A stretch of DNA of 64,000 nucleotides from positions 124,001 through 188,000 of the forward strand of contig NZ_JAUOTO010000004.1 of the NCBI RefSeq assembly GCF_030546645.1, read 5' to 3'. The notes beneath the pieces are model-generated. The model was given only the letters and a program-made list of their open reading frames with translations, did not search any database and was not told the DNA's origin. Shown piece after piece: positions 17,543 through 26,615 of this stretch (positions are counted from its first letter, which is position 1; every line of letters begins with the position of its first letter). Source of the stretch: Flavitalea plasmicola (GTDB taxonomy: Bacteria > Bacteroidota > Bacteroidia > Chitinophagales > Chitinophagaceae). A program made the position numbers and the translations under genes.

Positions 17543-19384
17543 ATGATCAAGAAAATATATTTCCCCACGTTGCTGTCGATTTTGCTGATCACAGGCTGTA
17601 CGAAGGACCCTTCTCTTGTAGCGCCCACCAATCAATATTCCACGGGCAATTACCCGGCGAGCATGGATGACCTGAACAGTGTGCTGGCCACCTGCTATTC
17701 GAATCTCCGCGACCCCAACCTTTATGGGTTCAACCTGTTGCCCAAGGCATTGGCTAACTGTACGCATGTGGCTAATTCCATTTGGGATGGGGATGGATTC
17801 TGGAATGAGATGGCGTCCACCAATTTGTCGGCGCCGAATTCGTATGTGCTGGGGGCATGGACCTCTTTCTATGCGGGCGTGAAAAACTGTAACAGCCTGA
17901 TGAGCGCAGCTGATTTTTATTCCGCGCATTTTGCCAAGGCGGGGGAACAGCCGGCCATTGACCTGGTGCGGGGTCAGGCTTATTTTCTCAGGGCCTTCTA
18001 TTATTTCCAGCTGGAATGTTATTTCGGGGAAAGCTATATGACCCAGAGCGCCGGAGGGGACAAGATGGGCGTGCCCATTTTCGATAAGGTGCCATCGGGG
18101 CTGGACAGCACGCAGAAGCCGCGGAGCGCCGTAAAGGATGTGTGGGCATTTATAGAGAGCGACCTGCAGCAGGCGGCAACGCTGCTGAAGGGGACCGTGT
18201 GGACGGGTAATGACAGGGGCAGGGCCAGTGAATGGGCCGCCAAGAGCCTGCTGGGGAAGGCTTATGTGTTCACCCAGGATTGGGTCAAAGCAAAAGCGAC
18301 CTTGCTGGATGTGATCAACAATAGCGGACGGAAACTGATGCCTTATGCCAAGTACCGGGATGCTTTCATCGGAATAACGGACAATGAGTTCAACGAAGAG
18401 TCATTATTCGAGCTGAACATCGATCTGGATGCAAAAGGTAACTATGGGGTATATGGTGATGCGCCCAATGCCACTTCCATCAATGGACTGATCTGGTGTC
18501 CCTGGGCGTTGGGATATGATGGTACGGAAGGCAGCAGCATTCCATTGGGGTATGGTAACGAGATCCTTCATGATAAGAATGTATTGCGGTTTGGCTATTC
18601 CATCGGCAGCTATGGACTGGTGGACAATCCGAATTTCGACGCCAGCTACAAACCGGACAAGAGCGGCTATATCTCGGATAAATGGCCTAAAAAAATCATG
18701 GACCCTGCTTATAAGACGCAGGCATTACAGGTGAGGACCGATAAGACGGCGGACCCACGACTGTATGTGAATGCGCTGCAGCCCTGGATCGATTCTGTGA
18801 TCTTCCAGGACCCTGTATGGCAGCGGGTGTCCAGGCCAAATTTCTATGCGGAGCAATCCGACAAGTATGGATTTAGCATCCGGAAGTATTCGCCCGTCTT
18901 CAATAGCGTCAATAATGTGAAGGGGGGGCAGGCGGATGGCGCCAATATCTATCTTCTTCGCCTGGCTGATGTCTACCTGTTGTATGCCGAGGCCTGCAAG
19001 GGCAGCAATGATGATGCGAATGCGCTGGAGTATATCAACAAGGTGAAGCGGAGGGCGTATAGTTATCCCGTGGATGCGGCTTCGCCGGTGGATTATAGCA
19101 GCCTTACGGCCCAGACGAGCGCTGCTGCCGCTGCGGACCCTGTGTTGGGGAACAATCCTTTATATTATGAACGTTGGGCGGAGCTGTTCAATGAGGGGCA
19201 GTGGTGGTTTGATCTTTGCCGCTGGAAGCTGGGGGCGTCGGAGGCGAGCTTTTATGGCGCGGCGTTGAATGTGCATACGGGGGCGCTGGCTTTTCCGGCC
19301 AAGACGTATGCCTGGCCAATTCCGCAGAATGAGCTCAATTCAAATAGTAAGATCGTGGGGCAGCAAAACCCTGGGTATAACTAA
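17543..19384 (+). CDS. SusD/RagB-family surface lipoprotein
   Basis: Glycan- or nutrient-binding lid of the preceding SusC pore. I chose the ATG at 17543 (613 residues) because it starts a lipoprotein signal, MIKKIYFPTLLSILLITGC, with a proper lipobox at Cys19. A longer frame from 17468 would overlap susC. The SusD fold is supported by an N-terminal helix-rich region (AYFLRAFYYFQLECYFGE), the middle PRSAVKDVWAFIESDLQQA, and the C-terminal motif LYYERWAELFNEGQWWFDLCRW. The stop is followed directly by a long hairpin made of 7-bp repeats, which probably ends or attenuates the message before the GH97 gene. Confidence 0.95.
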   Translation: MIKKIYFPTLLSILLITGCTKDPSLVAPTNQYSTGNYPASMDDLNSVLATCYSNLRDPNLYGFNLLPKALANCTHVANSIWDGDGFWNEMASTNLSAPNSYVLGAWTSFYAGVKNCNSLMSAADFYSAHFAKAGEQPAIDLVRGQAYFLRAFYYFQLECYFGESYMTQSAGGDKMGVPIFDKVPSGLDSTQKPRSAVKDVWAFIESDLQQAATLLKGTVWTGNDRGRASEWAAKSLLGKAYVFTQDWVKAKATLLDVINNSGRKLMPYAKYRDAFIGITDNEFNEESLFELNIDLDAKGNYGVYGDAPNATSINGLIWCPWALGYDGTEGSSIPLGYGNEILHDKNVLRFGYSIGSYGLVDNPNFDASYKPDKSGYISDKWPKKIMDPAYKTQALQVRTDKTADPRLYVNALQPWIDSVIFQDPVWQRVSRPNFYAEQSDKYGFSIRKYSPVFNSVNNVKGGQADGANIYLLRLADVYLLYAEACKGSNDDANALEYINKVKRRAYSYPVDAASPVDYSSLTAQTSAAAAADPVLGNNPLYYERWAELFNEGQWWFDLCRWKLGASEASFYGAALNVHTGALAFPAKTYAWPIPQNELNSNSKIVGQQNPGYN

Positions 19385-19468
19385 GCCTCAAGCTTCAAGC
19401 TTCAAGCTGCAAGCTGCAAGCCAGGACTTAATAAGACACTTGTAGCTTGTAGCTTGAGGCTTGTAGCT
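19385..19468. repeat. Hairpin built from inverted CAAGCTT/CAAGCTA heptamers
   Basis: The left arm is 19385-19422, with heptads CAAGCTT twice and CAAGCTG twice. The right arm is 19439-19468. Bases 19385-19406 pair with 19439-19460 in 20 of 22 positions, leaving a 32-nt loop. It begins on the base after the susD stop codon and could fold as a terminator or mRNA-end stabiliser, but no T-run follows. It belongs to the repeat family found inside xdhA, allB and the haloperoxidase gene. Confidence 0.8.
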
Positions 19469-19507
19469 ATGTGAATGGCCGTTTTTTAAAAGTTTATATT
19501 TTTTACT

Positions 19508-21622
19508 ATGCTTATGATCCGTTGTAAAGCTTTCGTGTTGGCTTTTTTTGTGTTGTTTTTGCAGCATGTAAGTGCCCAGCAGCTGGTGACTGCCGGGATG
19601 AACAAAGTAAAGATGTCGTTTTCGCTGGATGGAGAGGGATCTCCCGTATATGCCGTTGAATTTTCAGGAAGGCCTGTGATCAGGCCTTCGCGGATGGGCT
19701 TTAAGCTGGACAAGGACAGTAGTTTTTACAAGGGTTTCCAGCTGTTGGGCACGGAGAAGCGTAATGTTGATGACAGCTGGCGGCCTGTTTGGGGGGAGGT
19801 GAGCCAGATACGTGATCATTACGAGCAGCTGGTGGTCCATTTGCAGCGGAAGGATGCTTCCCGCCGGCGGCTGGATATTATTTTCCGTGTTTTTGAGGAC
19901 GGAGTAGGATTCAGGTATGTGTTTCCCCATGCATCGGGGACGGGTTATTTTGTCGTGACGGATGAGGTAACGGAGTTTGCATTGGCGGGTGATCACAAGA
20001 CCTTCTGGATACCGGGCGATTATGACACCAATGAGTATCCGTATACGACCTCGCTTGTCAGTGAGATCGACAATAAGGAGATGGTGGAAAAGTCAACGGA
20101 TATTGCCGTGCGGGTGGCTCCTGACAGGTATGCGGTGCAGACGCCGCTCATGATGAAGAGCGGGGACGGGCTTTATATCAATATCCATGAGGCGGGATTG
20201 ATCGACTATCCGGCGATGCAGCTGCATGTGGACAGGGCATCGCTGACACTGACTTCCGCGCTGGTGCCGGATGCGGTGGGTAACAAGGCCTATCTGCATG
20301 CCCCTTTTTCCACTCCCTGGCGAACAGTGATCGTCAGCGACAAGGCGGCGGGGATCCTTTCCAGCAAGATCATTTTGAATCTTAACGAGCCGTCGAAGAT
20401 CGGGGATCCAAGCTGGATACACCCGATGAAATTCGTGGGTGTGTGGTGGGAGATGCAAACGGGGAAAGGTACCTGGAGCTATTCGGATTACCCCGACAGT
20501 GTGACGGCAACGGGAGCGCTTGTTCCCAGCGGAAGGCATAGCGCCAATACGGAGAATGTAAAAAGATATATTGATTTTGCCGCGGCGCATGATATCCAGG
20601 GGGTGCTGGTGGAGGGCTGGAATGTGGGTTGGGAGGATTGGTTCGGGAACTGGAAGGAGAATGTGTTCGATTTTGTCACGCCTTACCCGGATTTCAATGT
20701 GGGGGAGCTTGCTGCTTATGCGGATTCCAAGAGGGTTCATCTTATCATGCATAATGAGACCTCTGGTTCTGCGACCAATTATGAAAGGTGGATGGATACG
20801 GCTTTCAGGTATATGAACCAGCATGGATATACTTCCGTGAAGACGGGGTATGTGGGCCGGATCATCCCCCGGGGGGAACATCATGACGGACAGTGGATGG
20901 TGAATCACTATAACCGGGTGGCGGAGAAAGCTGCTTCCTATCATGTGATGCTGGATGCACACGAGCCTGTACGTCCAACGGGATTGCAGCGTACCTATCC
21001 CAACTGGCTGGCTTGCGAAGCTGGCAGGGGCAATGAGTACAATGCTTTCAGCAACGGAAGCGCGCCCGAGCATGAGACGATCCTTCCTTTTACACGGCTG
21101 ATGGGCGGCCCGATGGATTATACGCCGGGGATCTTTAAGCTACGGGGGTATACGACTGTTCCGGGGAGGCAGATGCATACGACGCTGGCCAAGCAGCTGG
21201 CGTTGTATGTGACACTGTATAGTCCGTTGCAAATGGCGGCGGACCTGCCGGAGAATTATGCCGCGCATATGGATGCATTTCAGTTCATCAGGGATGTGCC
21301 GGTAGACTGGGATGACACGAGGATACTGGAGGCTGAGCCAGGGGATTATCTTACTATTGCACGCAAGGAGAAGGGGAAAGGCAGCTGGTTTGTCGGGGCC
21401 ATTACGGACGAGCATGGGCGTGTGGCTAATTTATCACTGGACTTTTTGGATGCGGGAAAAAAATACGTGGCGACGGTGTATAAGGATGCGCCGGATGCGG
21501 ATTGGAAGGACAAGCCGGAAGCGTATGTCATCGAGCAGGTGACGGTGACCAGCAAGACGAAGCTGGCTGTGAAGCTGGCGGCGGGGGGTGGGGCAGCGGT
21601 GAGCATTGTGGCGGCCGACTGA
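19508..21622 (+). CDS. Glycoside hydrolase family 97 (SusB-like alpha-glycosidase)
   Basis: Periplasmic alpha-glycosidase that would split oligosaccharides imported by the SusC/SusD pair upstream. A signal peptide ends near FLQHVSAQ. An N-terminal beta-sandwich (~25-290) is followed by a (beta/alpha)8 barrel and a small C-terminal domain. Conserved acidic residues sit in MHNETSG (Glu417), DAHEPVRPTG (Glu486) and CEAGRGNEY (Glu504, Glu510). GH97 includes inverting alpha-glucosidases (SusB) and retaining alpha-galactosidases. Keeping Glu in the HNETS and DAHEP motifs favours the inverting, SusB-like subgroup, but this needs an alignment. The 704-residue length fits. It lies 123 bp after susD, beyond the repeat hairpin, and is probably co-regulated with it. 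Confidence 0.93.
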   Translation: MLMIRCKAFVLAFFVLFLQHVSAQQLVTAGMNKVKMSFSLDGEGSPVYAVEFSGRPVIRPSRMGFKLDKDSSFYKGFQLLGTEKRNVDDSWRPVWGEVSQIRDHYEQLVVHLQRKDASRRRLDIIFRVFEDGVGFRYVFPHASGTGYFVVTDEVTEFALAGDHKTFWIPGDYDTNEYPYTTSLVSEIDNKEMVEKSTDIAVRVAPDRYAVQTPLMMKSGDGLYINIHEAGLIDYPAMQLHVDRASLTLTSALVPDAVGNKAYLHAPFSTPWRTVIVSDKAAGILSSKIILNLNEPSKIGDPSWIHPMKFVGVWWEMQTGKGTWSYSDYPDSVTATGALVPSGRHSANTENVKRYIDFAAAHDIQGVLVEGWNVGWEDWFGNWKENVFDFVTPYPDFNVGELAAYADSKRVHLIMHNETSGSATNYERWMDTAFRYMNQHGYTSVKTGYVGRIIPRGEHHDGQWMVNHYNRVAEKAASYHVMLDAHEPVRPTGLQRTYPNWLACEAGRGNEYNAFSNGSAPEHETILPFTRLMGGPMDYTPGIFKLRGYTTVPGRQMHTTLAKQLALYVTLYSPLQMAADLPENYAAHMDAFQFIRDVPVDWDDTRILEAEPGDYLTIARKEKGKGSWFVGAITDEHGRVANLSLDFLDAGKKYVATVYKDAPDADWKDKPEAYVIEQVTVTSKTKLAVKLAAGGGAAVSIVAAD

Positions 21623-21644
21623 TATTCGATCGTTTAGGGGCTTT

Positions 21645-24023
21645 TTATTCTGTCCGGAGGGTTTTAGCAGGATTTACCAGCGCCATTTTGATCGTTTGGA
21701 AGCTGACGGTGAGTAATGCAATGAATAGTGTGGCGAAGCCCGCCGCGACGAAGGTCCAAGGGCTGATGCCGGCGCGGTAGGCGAAATGCTGCAGCCAGTG
21801 GTGCATGCAATACCATGCGATGGGAGAAGCTATGAGGATGGCTATCGCGACCAGAGAAACGAAGCTCTTACTCAGCATATAAGCAATATTGGCTACGCTG
21901 GCGCCCAGGACTTTCCTGATACCCATTTCCTTTGTCCTTTGCCTGGCGGAGAACATCGAGAGTCCGAATAAGCCCATGCAGGAAATAAAGATGGTGATGA
22001 TCATGGCGGTGTTTATCAGGAAGGCGGTCTTTGTTTCCTTGTCATACATCCTGGCAATCGCGTCATCGAGGAAGGTGTAATTAAAGGGAGTGCGAGGGTA
22101 GATATCTTTCCACTGTTGTTCTATTTCTTTCAGGATGTCCTTCAGGTTAACCATGTGTTGTCCGGCCAGGGTCAGCTTCACCGCTATACTGGTCTCCGGT
22201 GCGGACATGTCTGCCATGACGACCGGCCGGATGGGTTCATGATAGGAATATTCATGGAAGTCGGCGACAACGCCGATGATGGGAAAGGCGTGATCGCCCA
22301 TGTAGAGCGATTGACCTATGGCGTCGTGGGGGTCAGTGAAGCCCAATGCCCGGGACATGGATTGATTGATGACAAATTCTTTCAGGCCGTCGGCGTGCCT
22401 CAGGTTACTACCTGCCAATATTTTCATCTGATATAATGGGATAAAATGCTCGTCGGCGATCTGCAGGGCAGCGGGTATCTCCACTATGGTCTTGCTCTTG
22501 TATTGTAAGGGCATCGTCGTATGAAAATCAGTGATGGGATTGAAGGATTGCCGTGCAACCATGCTTACCCCGGGCAACTGCCGCAGCTTTTCGGCGAGAA
22601 TTTTTGGCCTTTGGGTAGTGTCCCCCATGCCGGTATCGAGGGTGAGTATGGCATCGGATGAAAAGCCGAGGTCTTCGGTGCGCATGTAACTTATCTGGCG
22701 ACTGATGATGATGGTGCTGATGATAAAGATCAGCGAAATGGTGAACTGAAAAACGATCAGACCTTTTCGAAGCCACCATTTTTCGCCGCCTTTTTGAGCT
22801 GCGGTTCCCTTGAGGCAGAGGACCGGAGTATGCCTGGACAAGACCCTGGCGGGGTACAGTCCGGATAAAAGAGTGGTGACGAGTGTGATCAGCACCAGGA
22901 ACAGCATCATGTCCGGGCTGAAAAGGCGGAAGCTCAGGCCGTCGGGGACCATTGAATGGAACAACCTGAGCAATGGGTTGACAAGGAGAACGGCTATAAC
23001 CATTGCAAAAAGGGTCAGCAGTCCTGTCTCGATCAGGAACAGGCGGGTGAGGCTGGCCCGGCTGCTGCCCAGGACCTTCCGTATGCCTACTTCCTTGGCT
23101 CTCCGTATGGACATGGCCGTGGATAAATTAACGAAATTGACCACTGCCAATAAAAGGATGAAAATCGCGATCCCCATCAGGATATACTGCGTCGTCATAT
23201 GGGCTTTTGCATTGCCGTCATCCACTTTGGCGTTGAAATGGATGTCCGACAGCGGCTGCAATGAAAGGGACAGTTTTTCTTCCGGTTCAAGGCGGATCCG
23301 ATCTTTGATCAATGCGGCCAGGCGGGCATTGACCTGTGCGGGTGTCGTGCCTTGGCTTAATTTTACGAAAGCCCTTGACGTCCAGGGTATTTCTCCATTT
23401 CCCCATTCATCGAGGCGGATGTCTTTCTTTAAGAAGCTGCTTTGGATCGTCCCGAATGAAATAAAGTCTGTAAAAGGGAAGTCGGTGTTGCCTTTCCAAT
23501 CTTTTATCACTCCGGATACGAGGACCCGCAATGAGTCATTGTATACAACTTCCTTACCGATGATCTCACCGGGAGGTGTGCTGCCAAAGTGTTTGCGGGC
23601 GCTCGTCTCCGAGATGACCACTTTAAAAGGCGTATTCAACGCTGTGGCGGGATTGCCTGCCAGCCAATCATAAGCGAAGATGGAGAAATAGCCGGGTTCT
23701 GTAATGACGGTGGATGCTGATAGTTTGTGATATGCTGCTATGACCTCCAATCCGGGTATAGCCTTGCGAGCTGCCAGGGGAAGGGTCGGGGGGACGGAGG
23801 CTTCCGAATGTTTATCGCCGCCATTGTGCTCTTTTTCGTGTATGATCCTGTAAATGGATTGTCTGCCGGGATGGAAAGTGTCAAAACTGAGCTCATAATG
23901 GGTGATAATATAAATGGTCAGGCAGGCGCAGATGCCAAGTGCAAGACCCCATATGTTGATGAAAGCGTAGATCTTATTGCTGGTGATATTGCGCCAGGCG
24001 ATCTTGAAATAGTTGCTCAGCAT
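21645..24023 (-). CDS. ABC transporter permease, FtsX/MacB type (duplicated)
   Basis: Inner-membrane protein of 792 residues with the Bacteroidota double-FtsX layout: N-terminal MLSNYFKIAWRNITSNKIYAF with a first membrane helix, a periplasmic MacB-PCD domain, three helices around residues 280-420, a second helix and periplasmic domain, and three more helices at the C-terminus. The repeated sequences REVGIRKVLGSS-like (AKEVGIRKVLGSS) and KEMGIRKVLGAS mark the two FtsX halves. Such proteins use a separate LolD/MacB-like ATPase to move lipoproteins, peptides or drugs, or to sense them. No ATPase gene is in the neighbourhood, so the partner must be elsewhere. It is preceded 59 bp upstream by the DUF6377 regulator on the same strand, and the two may form an operon. 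Confidence 0.92.
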   Translation of the reverse strand: MLSNYFKIAWRNITSNKIYAFINIWGLALGICACLTIYIITHYELSFDTFHPGRQSIYRIIHEKEHNGGDKHSEASVPPTLPLAARKAIPGLEVIAAYHKLSASTVITEPGYFSIFAYDWLAGNPATALNTPFKVVISETSARKHFGSTPPGEIIGKEVVYNDSLRVLVSGVIKDWKGNTDFPFTDFISFGTIQSSFLKKDIRLDEWGNGEIPWTSRAFVKLSQGTTPAQVNARLAALIKDRIRLEPEEKLSLSLQPLSDIHFNAKVDDGNAKAHMTTQYILMGIAIFILLLAVVNFVNLSTAMSIRRAKEVGIRKVLGSSRASLTRLFLIETGLLTLFAMVIAVLLVNPLLRLFHSMVPDGLSFRLFSPDMMLFLVLITLVTTLLSGLYPARVLSRHTPVLCLKGTAAQKGGEKWWLRKGLIVFQFTISLIFIISTIIISRQISYMRTEDLGFSSDAILTLDTGMGDTTQRPKILAEKLRQLPGVSMVARQSFNPITDFHTTMPLQYKSKTIVEIPAALQIADEHFIPLYQMKILAGSNLRHADGLKEFVINQSMSRALGFTDPHDAIGQSLYMGDHAFPIIGVVADFHEYSYHEPIRPVVMADMSAPETSIAVKLTLAGQHMVNLKDILKEIEQQWKDIYPRTPFNYTFLDDAIARMYDKETKTAFLINTAMIITIFISCMGLFGLSMFSARQRTKEMGIRKVLGASVANIAYMLSKSFVSLVAIAILIASPIAWYCMHHWLQHFAYRAGISPWTFVAAGFATLFIALLTVSFQTIKMALVNPAKTLRTE

Positions 24024-24082
24024 AGGCGGTGGTTGAGCTCTTAAGATAAAGCTAACCGGCCAATGCGGACGTTAAATTAAAG

Positions 24083-25708
24083 CTAAAGTGTTTTGATCTC
24101 CATGATCCTTTGTTCGAAGGCTTCGTTGGGGACGATGGATTTGTTCTTGATCCTGGTCTTATAGGTATTGATGGTATTGACGGAGTATTCGAGGATGCGG
24201 GCGATCTTTTCATTATCATGGATGCCCATTCTTATGAGGGCGAAGATGCGCAGGTCCGTGTTGAGGAACTCGTGGTCTTTCAACTGTACCCTGTCTTCTT
24301 CCCGGAAGAGGGCATTGAAGCCTTGAATGAAGTCGGGAAAGAGCTTGAGGAAGATCTTGTCAAAATTCTGCAGCAGCTCTTCTTTTTCTTTTTTCAGATT
24401 GGTATTGTTCACCAGGGTGATGAGGTCGTCCCATTTGCGATAGGCTATTTTCTGTTCCAGCGATTTTTTGAATTTTTCAATTTTCGCAAAAAATTCGGAG
24501 TCGGCGTTGAAGAAGTAGCCGATATATTCTTCCTTGATCTTATTGGCTTCCGAGAGTTTGTTGTTGGTTTCCATCAGCCGTTGGTTGACGGCCTGGACTT
24601 TCTCGTGCGCTTCGGTAATCTTTCTTTGCGCTGTTTTGAGCTTGCTGACCTGCCGGAATATGATGATGGCGAGGGTGACGACGATCAGCAGCAGGAGGGT
24701 GGTGATGACTGAATAGGTGATAAGGGTTCTTTTTTGCCCTTCTACGCGGCTGATCTTTTCGCCTTCTATGAGCGGGAGGATAGCGCTGACCTGCACCTTT
24801 CGCTGGCGGGCCCCATAGAAGCTGGCGTCCCGGATTGCGGCTTCGATATAGGAGGAAGCATTTTTTACATCCCCTTTCTTATAGAGGAGCTGGGCCAGGT
24901 TGAAAATTGCGGCAGTCTCTTTGGTGCAGGACCGGATATCCGCGATGGCTGCCCGGATGAGGAGCTGGATGGCAGTATCGGGCCGACCGTTGTAAATATA
25001 GATATCGCTGAGGGTGGAGGCGGTGACGGCGAGCTCATGATCGGAGAGGTCCGGGCGGCTGAGGAGCTGCCAGAGTTCGACCATGGCTATCTGGCGATGG
25101 TTGGATTTTATCTCTTTCAGCCCTTTGTAATAAGTGGAGAAAAAGGAGCCGGGGGCGTACAACTGCAAGGCGGAGTCCATGTACAGATTGCCTTTAGCGG
25201 TGTATACGGGTGTATAGTTCGCGTCGTTGTCGAAGTCTCCCAGGTCATAGTAGTAGCGTCCCATCAGGGCATAATATTCTGCTTTCAGGCTATCAGGGGC
25301 GCCTTTTATGGATATTTCGTTGAGGGAATCCAGGGTTTCCCTGAACATACCGGAGGACAGGAGGCAGAAGCCTGTTTTGAGGCGGGCGTATACGATGCGG
25401 GCGGGGTCGTCCAGGAGCAAAGCTATTTCCTGTAATTTCCGGGCATAAAAGGAGGCAGAATCGTAGTTAAATACCTTGTATTCCTCGTACAGGGGCTGGT
25501 AGCGCCGGAAAAGGAGCTCTTTGTCGTCGGGACCTGATGACAGAAGGTCCTTTTTTAATAATTCGATCTTTCGGAATTTTTCGGCGTCATACCGGGAGGC
25601 GGCCTCGATGGCCTGGTTGAGGTCACTCAGATCAAGGGGAGGATGATTTTGACAATAGGTTGTCAGGCATAAGGCTAATAATAGTACAGGAAGCAGTCGA
25701 TGGCGCAT
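24083..25708 (-). CDS. DUF6377 TPR-type membrane regulator with LuxR-like helix-turn-helix
   Basis: Membrane-spanning regulator common in Bacteroidota. I chose the ATG at 25708 (541 residues) because it begins a signal peptide, MRHRLLPVLLLALCLTTYC; the frame is open to 25840 but the added 44 residues look like non-coding leader. Periplasmic TPR-like helices fill ~20-330. One membrane helix follows (YSVITTLLLLIVVTLAIIIF), then a coiled coil (KTAQRKITEAHEKVQAVNQR). The cytoplasmic C-terminal domain ends in a LuxR-like HTH (IARILEYSVNTINTYKTRI). It probably senses a periplasmic signal and binds DNA directly. It may control the downstream ABC permease gene, which is co-directional at 59 bp. Confidence 0.85.
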   Translation of the reverse strand: MRHRLLPVLLLALCLTTYCQNHPPLDLSDLNQAIEAASRYDAEKFRKIELLKKDLLSSGPDDKELLFRRYQPLYEEYKVFNYDSASFYARKLQEIALLLDDPARIVYARLKTGFCLLSSGMFRETLDSLNEISIKGAPDSLKAEYYALMGRYYYDLGDFDNDANYTPVYTAKGNLYMDSALQLYAPGSFFSTYYKGLKEIKSNHRQIAMVELWQLLSRPDLSDHELAVTASTLSDIYIYNGRPDTAIQLLIRAAIADIRSCTKETAAIFNLAQLLYKKGDVKNASSYIEAAIRDASFYGARQRKVQVSAILPLIEGEKISRVEGQKRTLITYSVITTLLLLIVVTLAIIIFRQVSKLKTAQRKITEAHEKVQAVNQRLMETNNKLSEANKIKEEYIGYFFNADSEFFAKIEKFKKSLEQKIAYRKWDDLITLVNNTNLKKEKEELLQNFDKIFLKLFPDFIQGFNALFREEDRVQLKDHEFLNTDLRIFALIRMGIHDNEKIARILEYSVNTINTYKTRIKNKSIVPNEAFEQRIMEIKTL

Positions 25709-25711
25709 GCA

Positions 25712-25719
25712 CAAATGTA
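25712..25719 (-). promoter_or_regulatory. Candidate -7 promoter box abutting a start codon
   Basis: Exact match to TAnnTTTG (TACATTTG on the minus strand), only 3 nt before the DUF6377 ATG. No TTG lies 19-21 bp further upstream; the nearest is 26 bp away. If used, the transcript would be nearly leaderless. One such exact box per strand is expected by chance every ~4 kb, so support is modest. Confidence 0.35.
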
Positions 25720-25889
25720 ATATGCGCAGTTGGACCTTGGGGATGCAAGGGCAAAAAAAAGCCCAGATAGATATCCAGGCCGTTGCTAAAATCCAATATC
25801 CTATTAAAAGCCGATATATTATACGCAAAAGATGGTCCAATAGATTGCTCCCTTTAGAAAATTAATATCCACATAAAACCGGGGAATGA

Positions 25890-25909
25890 CTGGGGAAGAT
25901 TTTCCCCAG
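25890..25909. repeat. Perfect 8-bp inverted repeat
   Basis: CTGGGGAA and TTCCCCAG around a 4-nt centre (GATT), 182 bp upstream of the DUF6377 start and 219 bp upstream of guaD. There is no T-run after it, so it is more like an operator than a terminator. The binding protein is unknown. Confidence 0.5.
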
Positions 25910-25961
25910 AAGTGGATGGATTTCTTCAATTTATGAGTAACATCGACGTGGCGGGGCAGGA

Positions 25962-26087
25962 ATGGGAAAGGCAGATGGCGGCTTTGTCGACTGGACGCAG
26001 CAGCTGCCGGAGGATCGCAAGGAGCGGATGCTGATAGGGGGATTTGGGCTGGATCTTTTGTTCCGGATCCAAAAGGGATTACTGTAA
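25962..26087 (+). other. Short ORF, possible gene remnant
   Basis: A 41-codon frame from ATG to TAA. Its product ends with an amphipathic-looking stretch (QLPEDRKERMLIGGFGLDLL). It looks like the tail of a larger coding sequence: protein-like composition but no family I recognise. A second frame (25933-26034) with a plausible start (MSNIDVAGQEWERQ) overlaps it, so a frameshifted small gene is possible. It ends 40 bp before guaD. Real expression is uncertain. Confidence 0.25.
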
Positions 26088-26127
26088 TACGAATGGTTTT
26101 AGCGAGAATTTTATGTAAATTGTAGAT

Positions 26128-26607
26128 ATGGCTTCGGAAAATGACAGGAAATACTTACAACAAGCGATAGAACTGGCAAATCAAGGAATAAAGGACGGTG
26201 TGGGAGGACCTTTTGGGTGTATTATCGTCAAGGATGGAGAGATAGTGGGGAGGGGGTGCAACCAGGTGACTTCGACGAACGATCCTACGGCGCATGCGGA
26301 GGTGGTAGCGATACGGGATGCCTGCCGGCGCCTGGGTAATTACCAGCTGACGGACTGTGATGTCTACACTTCCTGTGAGCCATGTCCTATGTGTCTGGGG
26401 GCGCTGTATTGGGCCCGGCCACGCAGGGTGGTGTATGCCAGTACGCGGCACGAGGCTGCGGATGCAGGGTTTGACGATGCTTTCATATACATAGAGATCA
26501 ATGTTCCTCCGGGGGACAGGAAAATCCCTTTCAGTCATGAGTCGCTGGATGAAGCGGCGGCTGTATTCAGGTCGTGGAAGACCATGGGTGACAAGAAGTT
26601 GTACTGA
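26128..26607 (+). CDS. guaD: Guanine deaminase (cytidine-deaminase fold)
   Basis: Converts guanine to xanthine and ammonia in the cytoplasm, the first step of the purine route encoded here. The 159-residue protein matches the Bacillus GuaD type closely. Zinc and proton shuttle residues are in PTAHAEVVAI (His and Glu) and SCEPCPMCLGALYWAR (two Cys). The GuaD-specific tail AADAGFDDAFIYIEI separates it from tRNA adenosine or cytosine deaminases. It is the first gene of a run with xdhA (8 bp away), xdhB and xdhC, which turn its product into urate. The context makes the guanine assignment strong. Confidence 0.93.
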   Translation: MASENDRKYLQQAIELANQGIKDGVGGPFGCIIVKDGEIVGRGCNQVTSTNDPTAHAEVVAIRDACRRLGNYQLTDCDVYTSCEPCPMCLGALYWARPRRVVYASTRHEAADAGFDDAFIYIEINVPPGDRKIPFSHESLDEAAAVFRSWKTMGDKKLY

Positions 26608-26615
26608 TCTATTCA

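Larger units (their letters stand above)
25709..26127. other. Intergenic region before the purine island
   Basis: A 419-bp stretch between the DUF6377 gene and guaD, transcribed away in both directions. It holds a -7-like box at 25712, a perfect inverted repeat at 25890-25909, and a short ORF at 25962-26087 with a second, overlapping 33-codon frame from 25933. The last 40 bp are the guaD leader, with a weak -7-like TAAATTGT 10 bp before the ATG. No RNA gene is visible. Confidence 0.5.
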
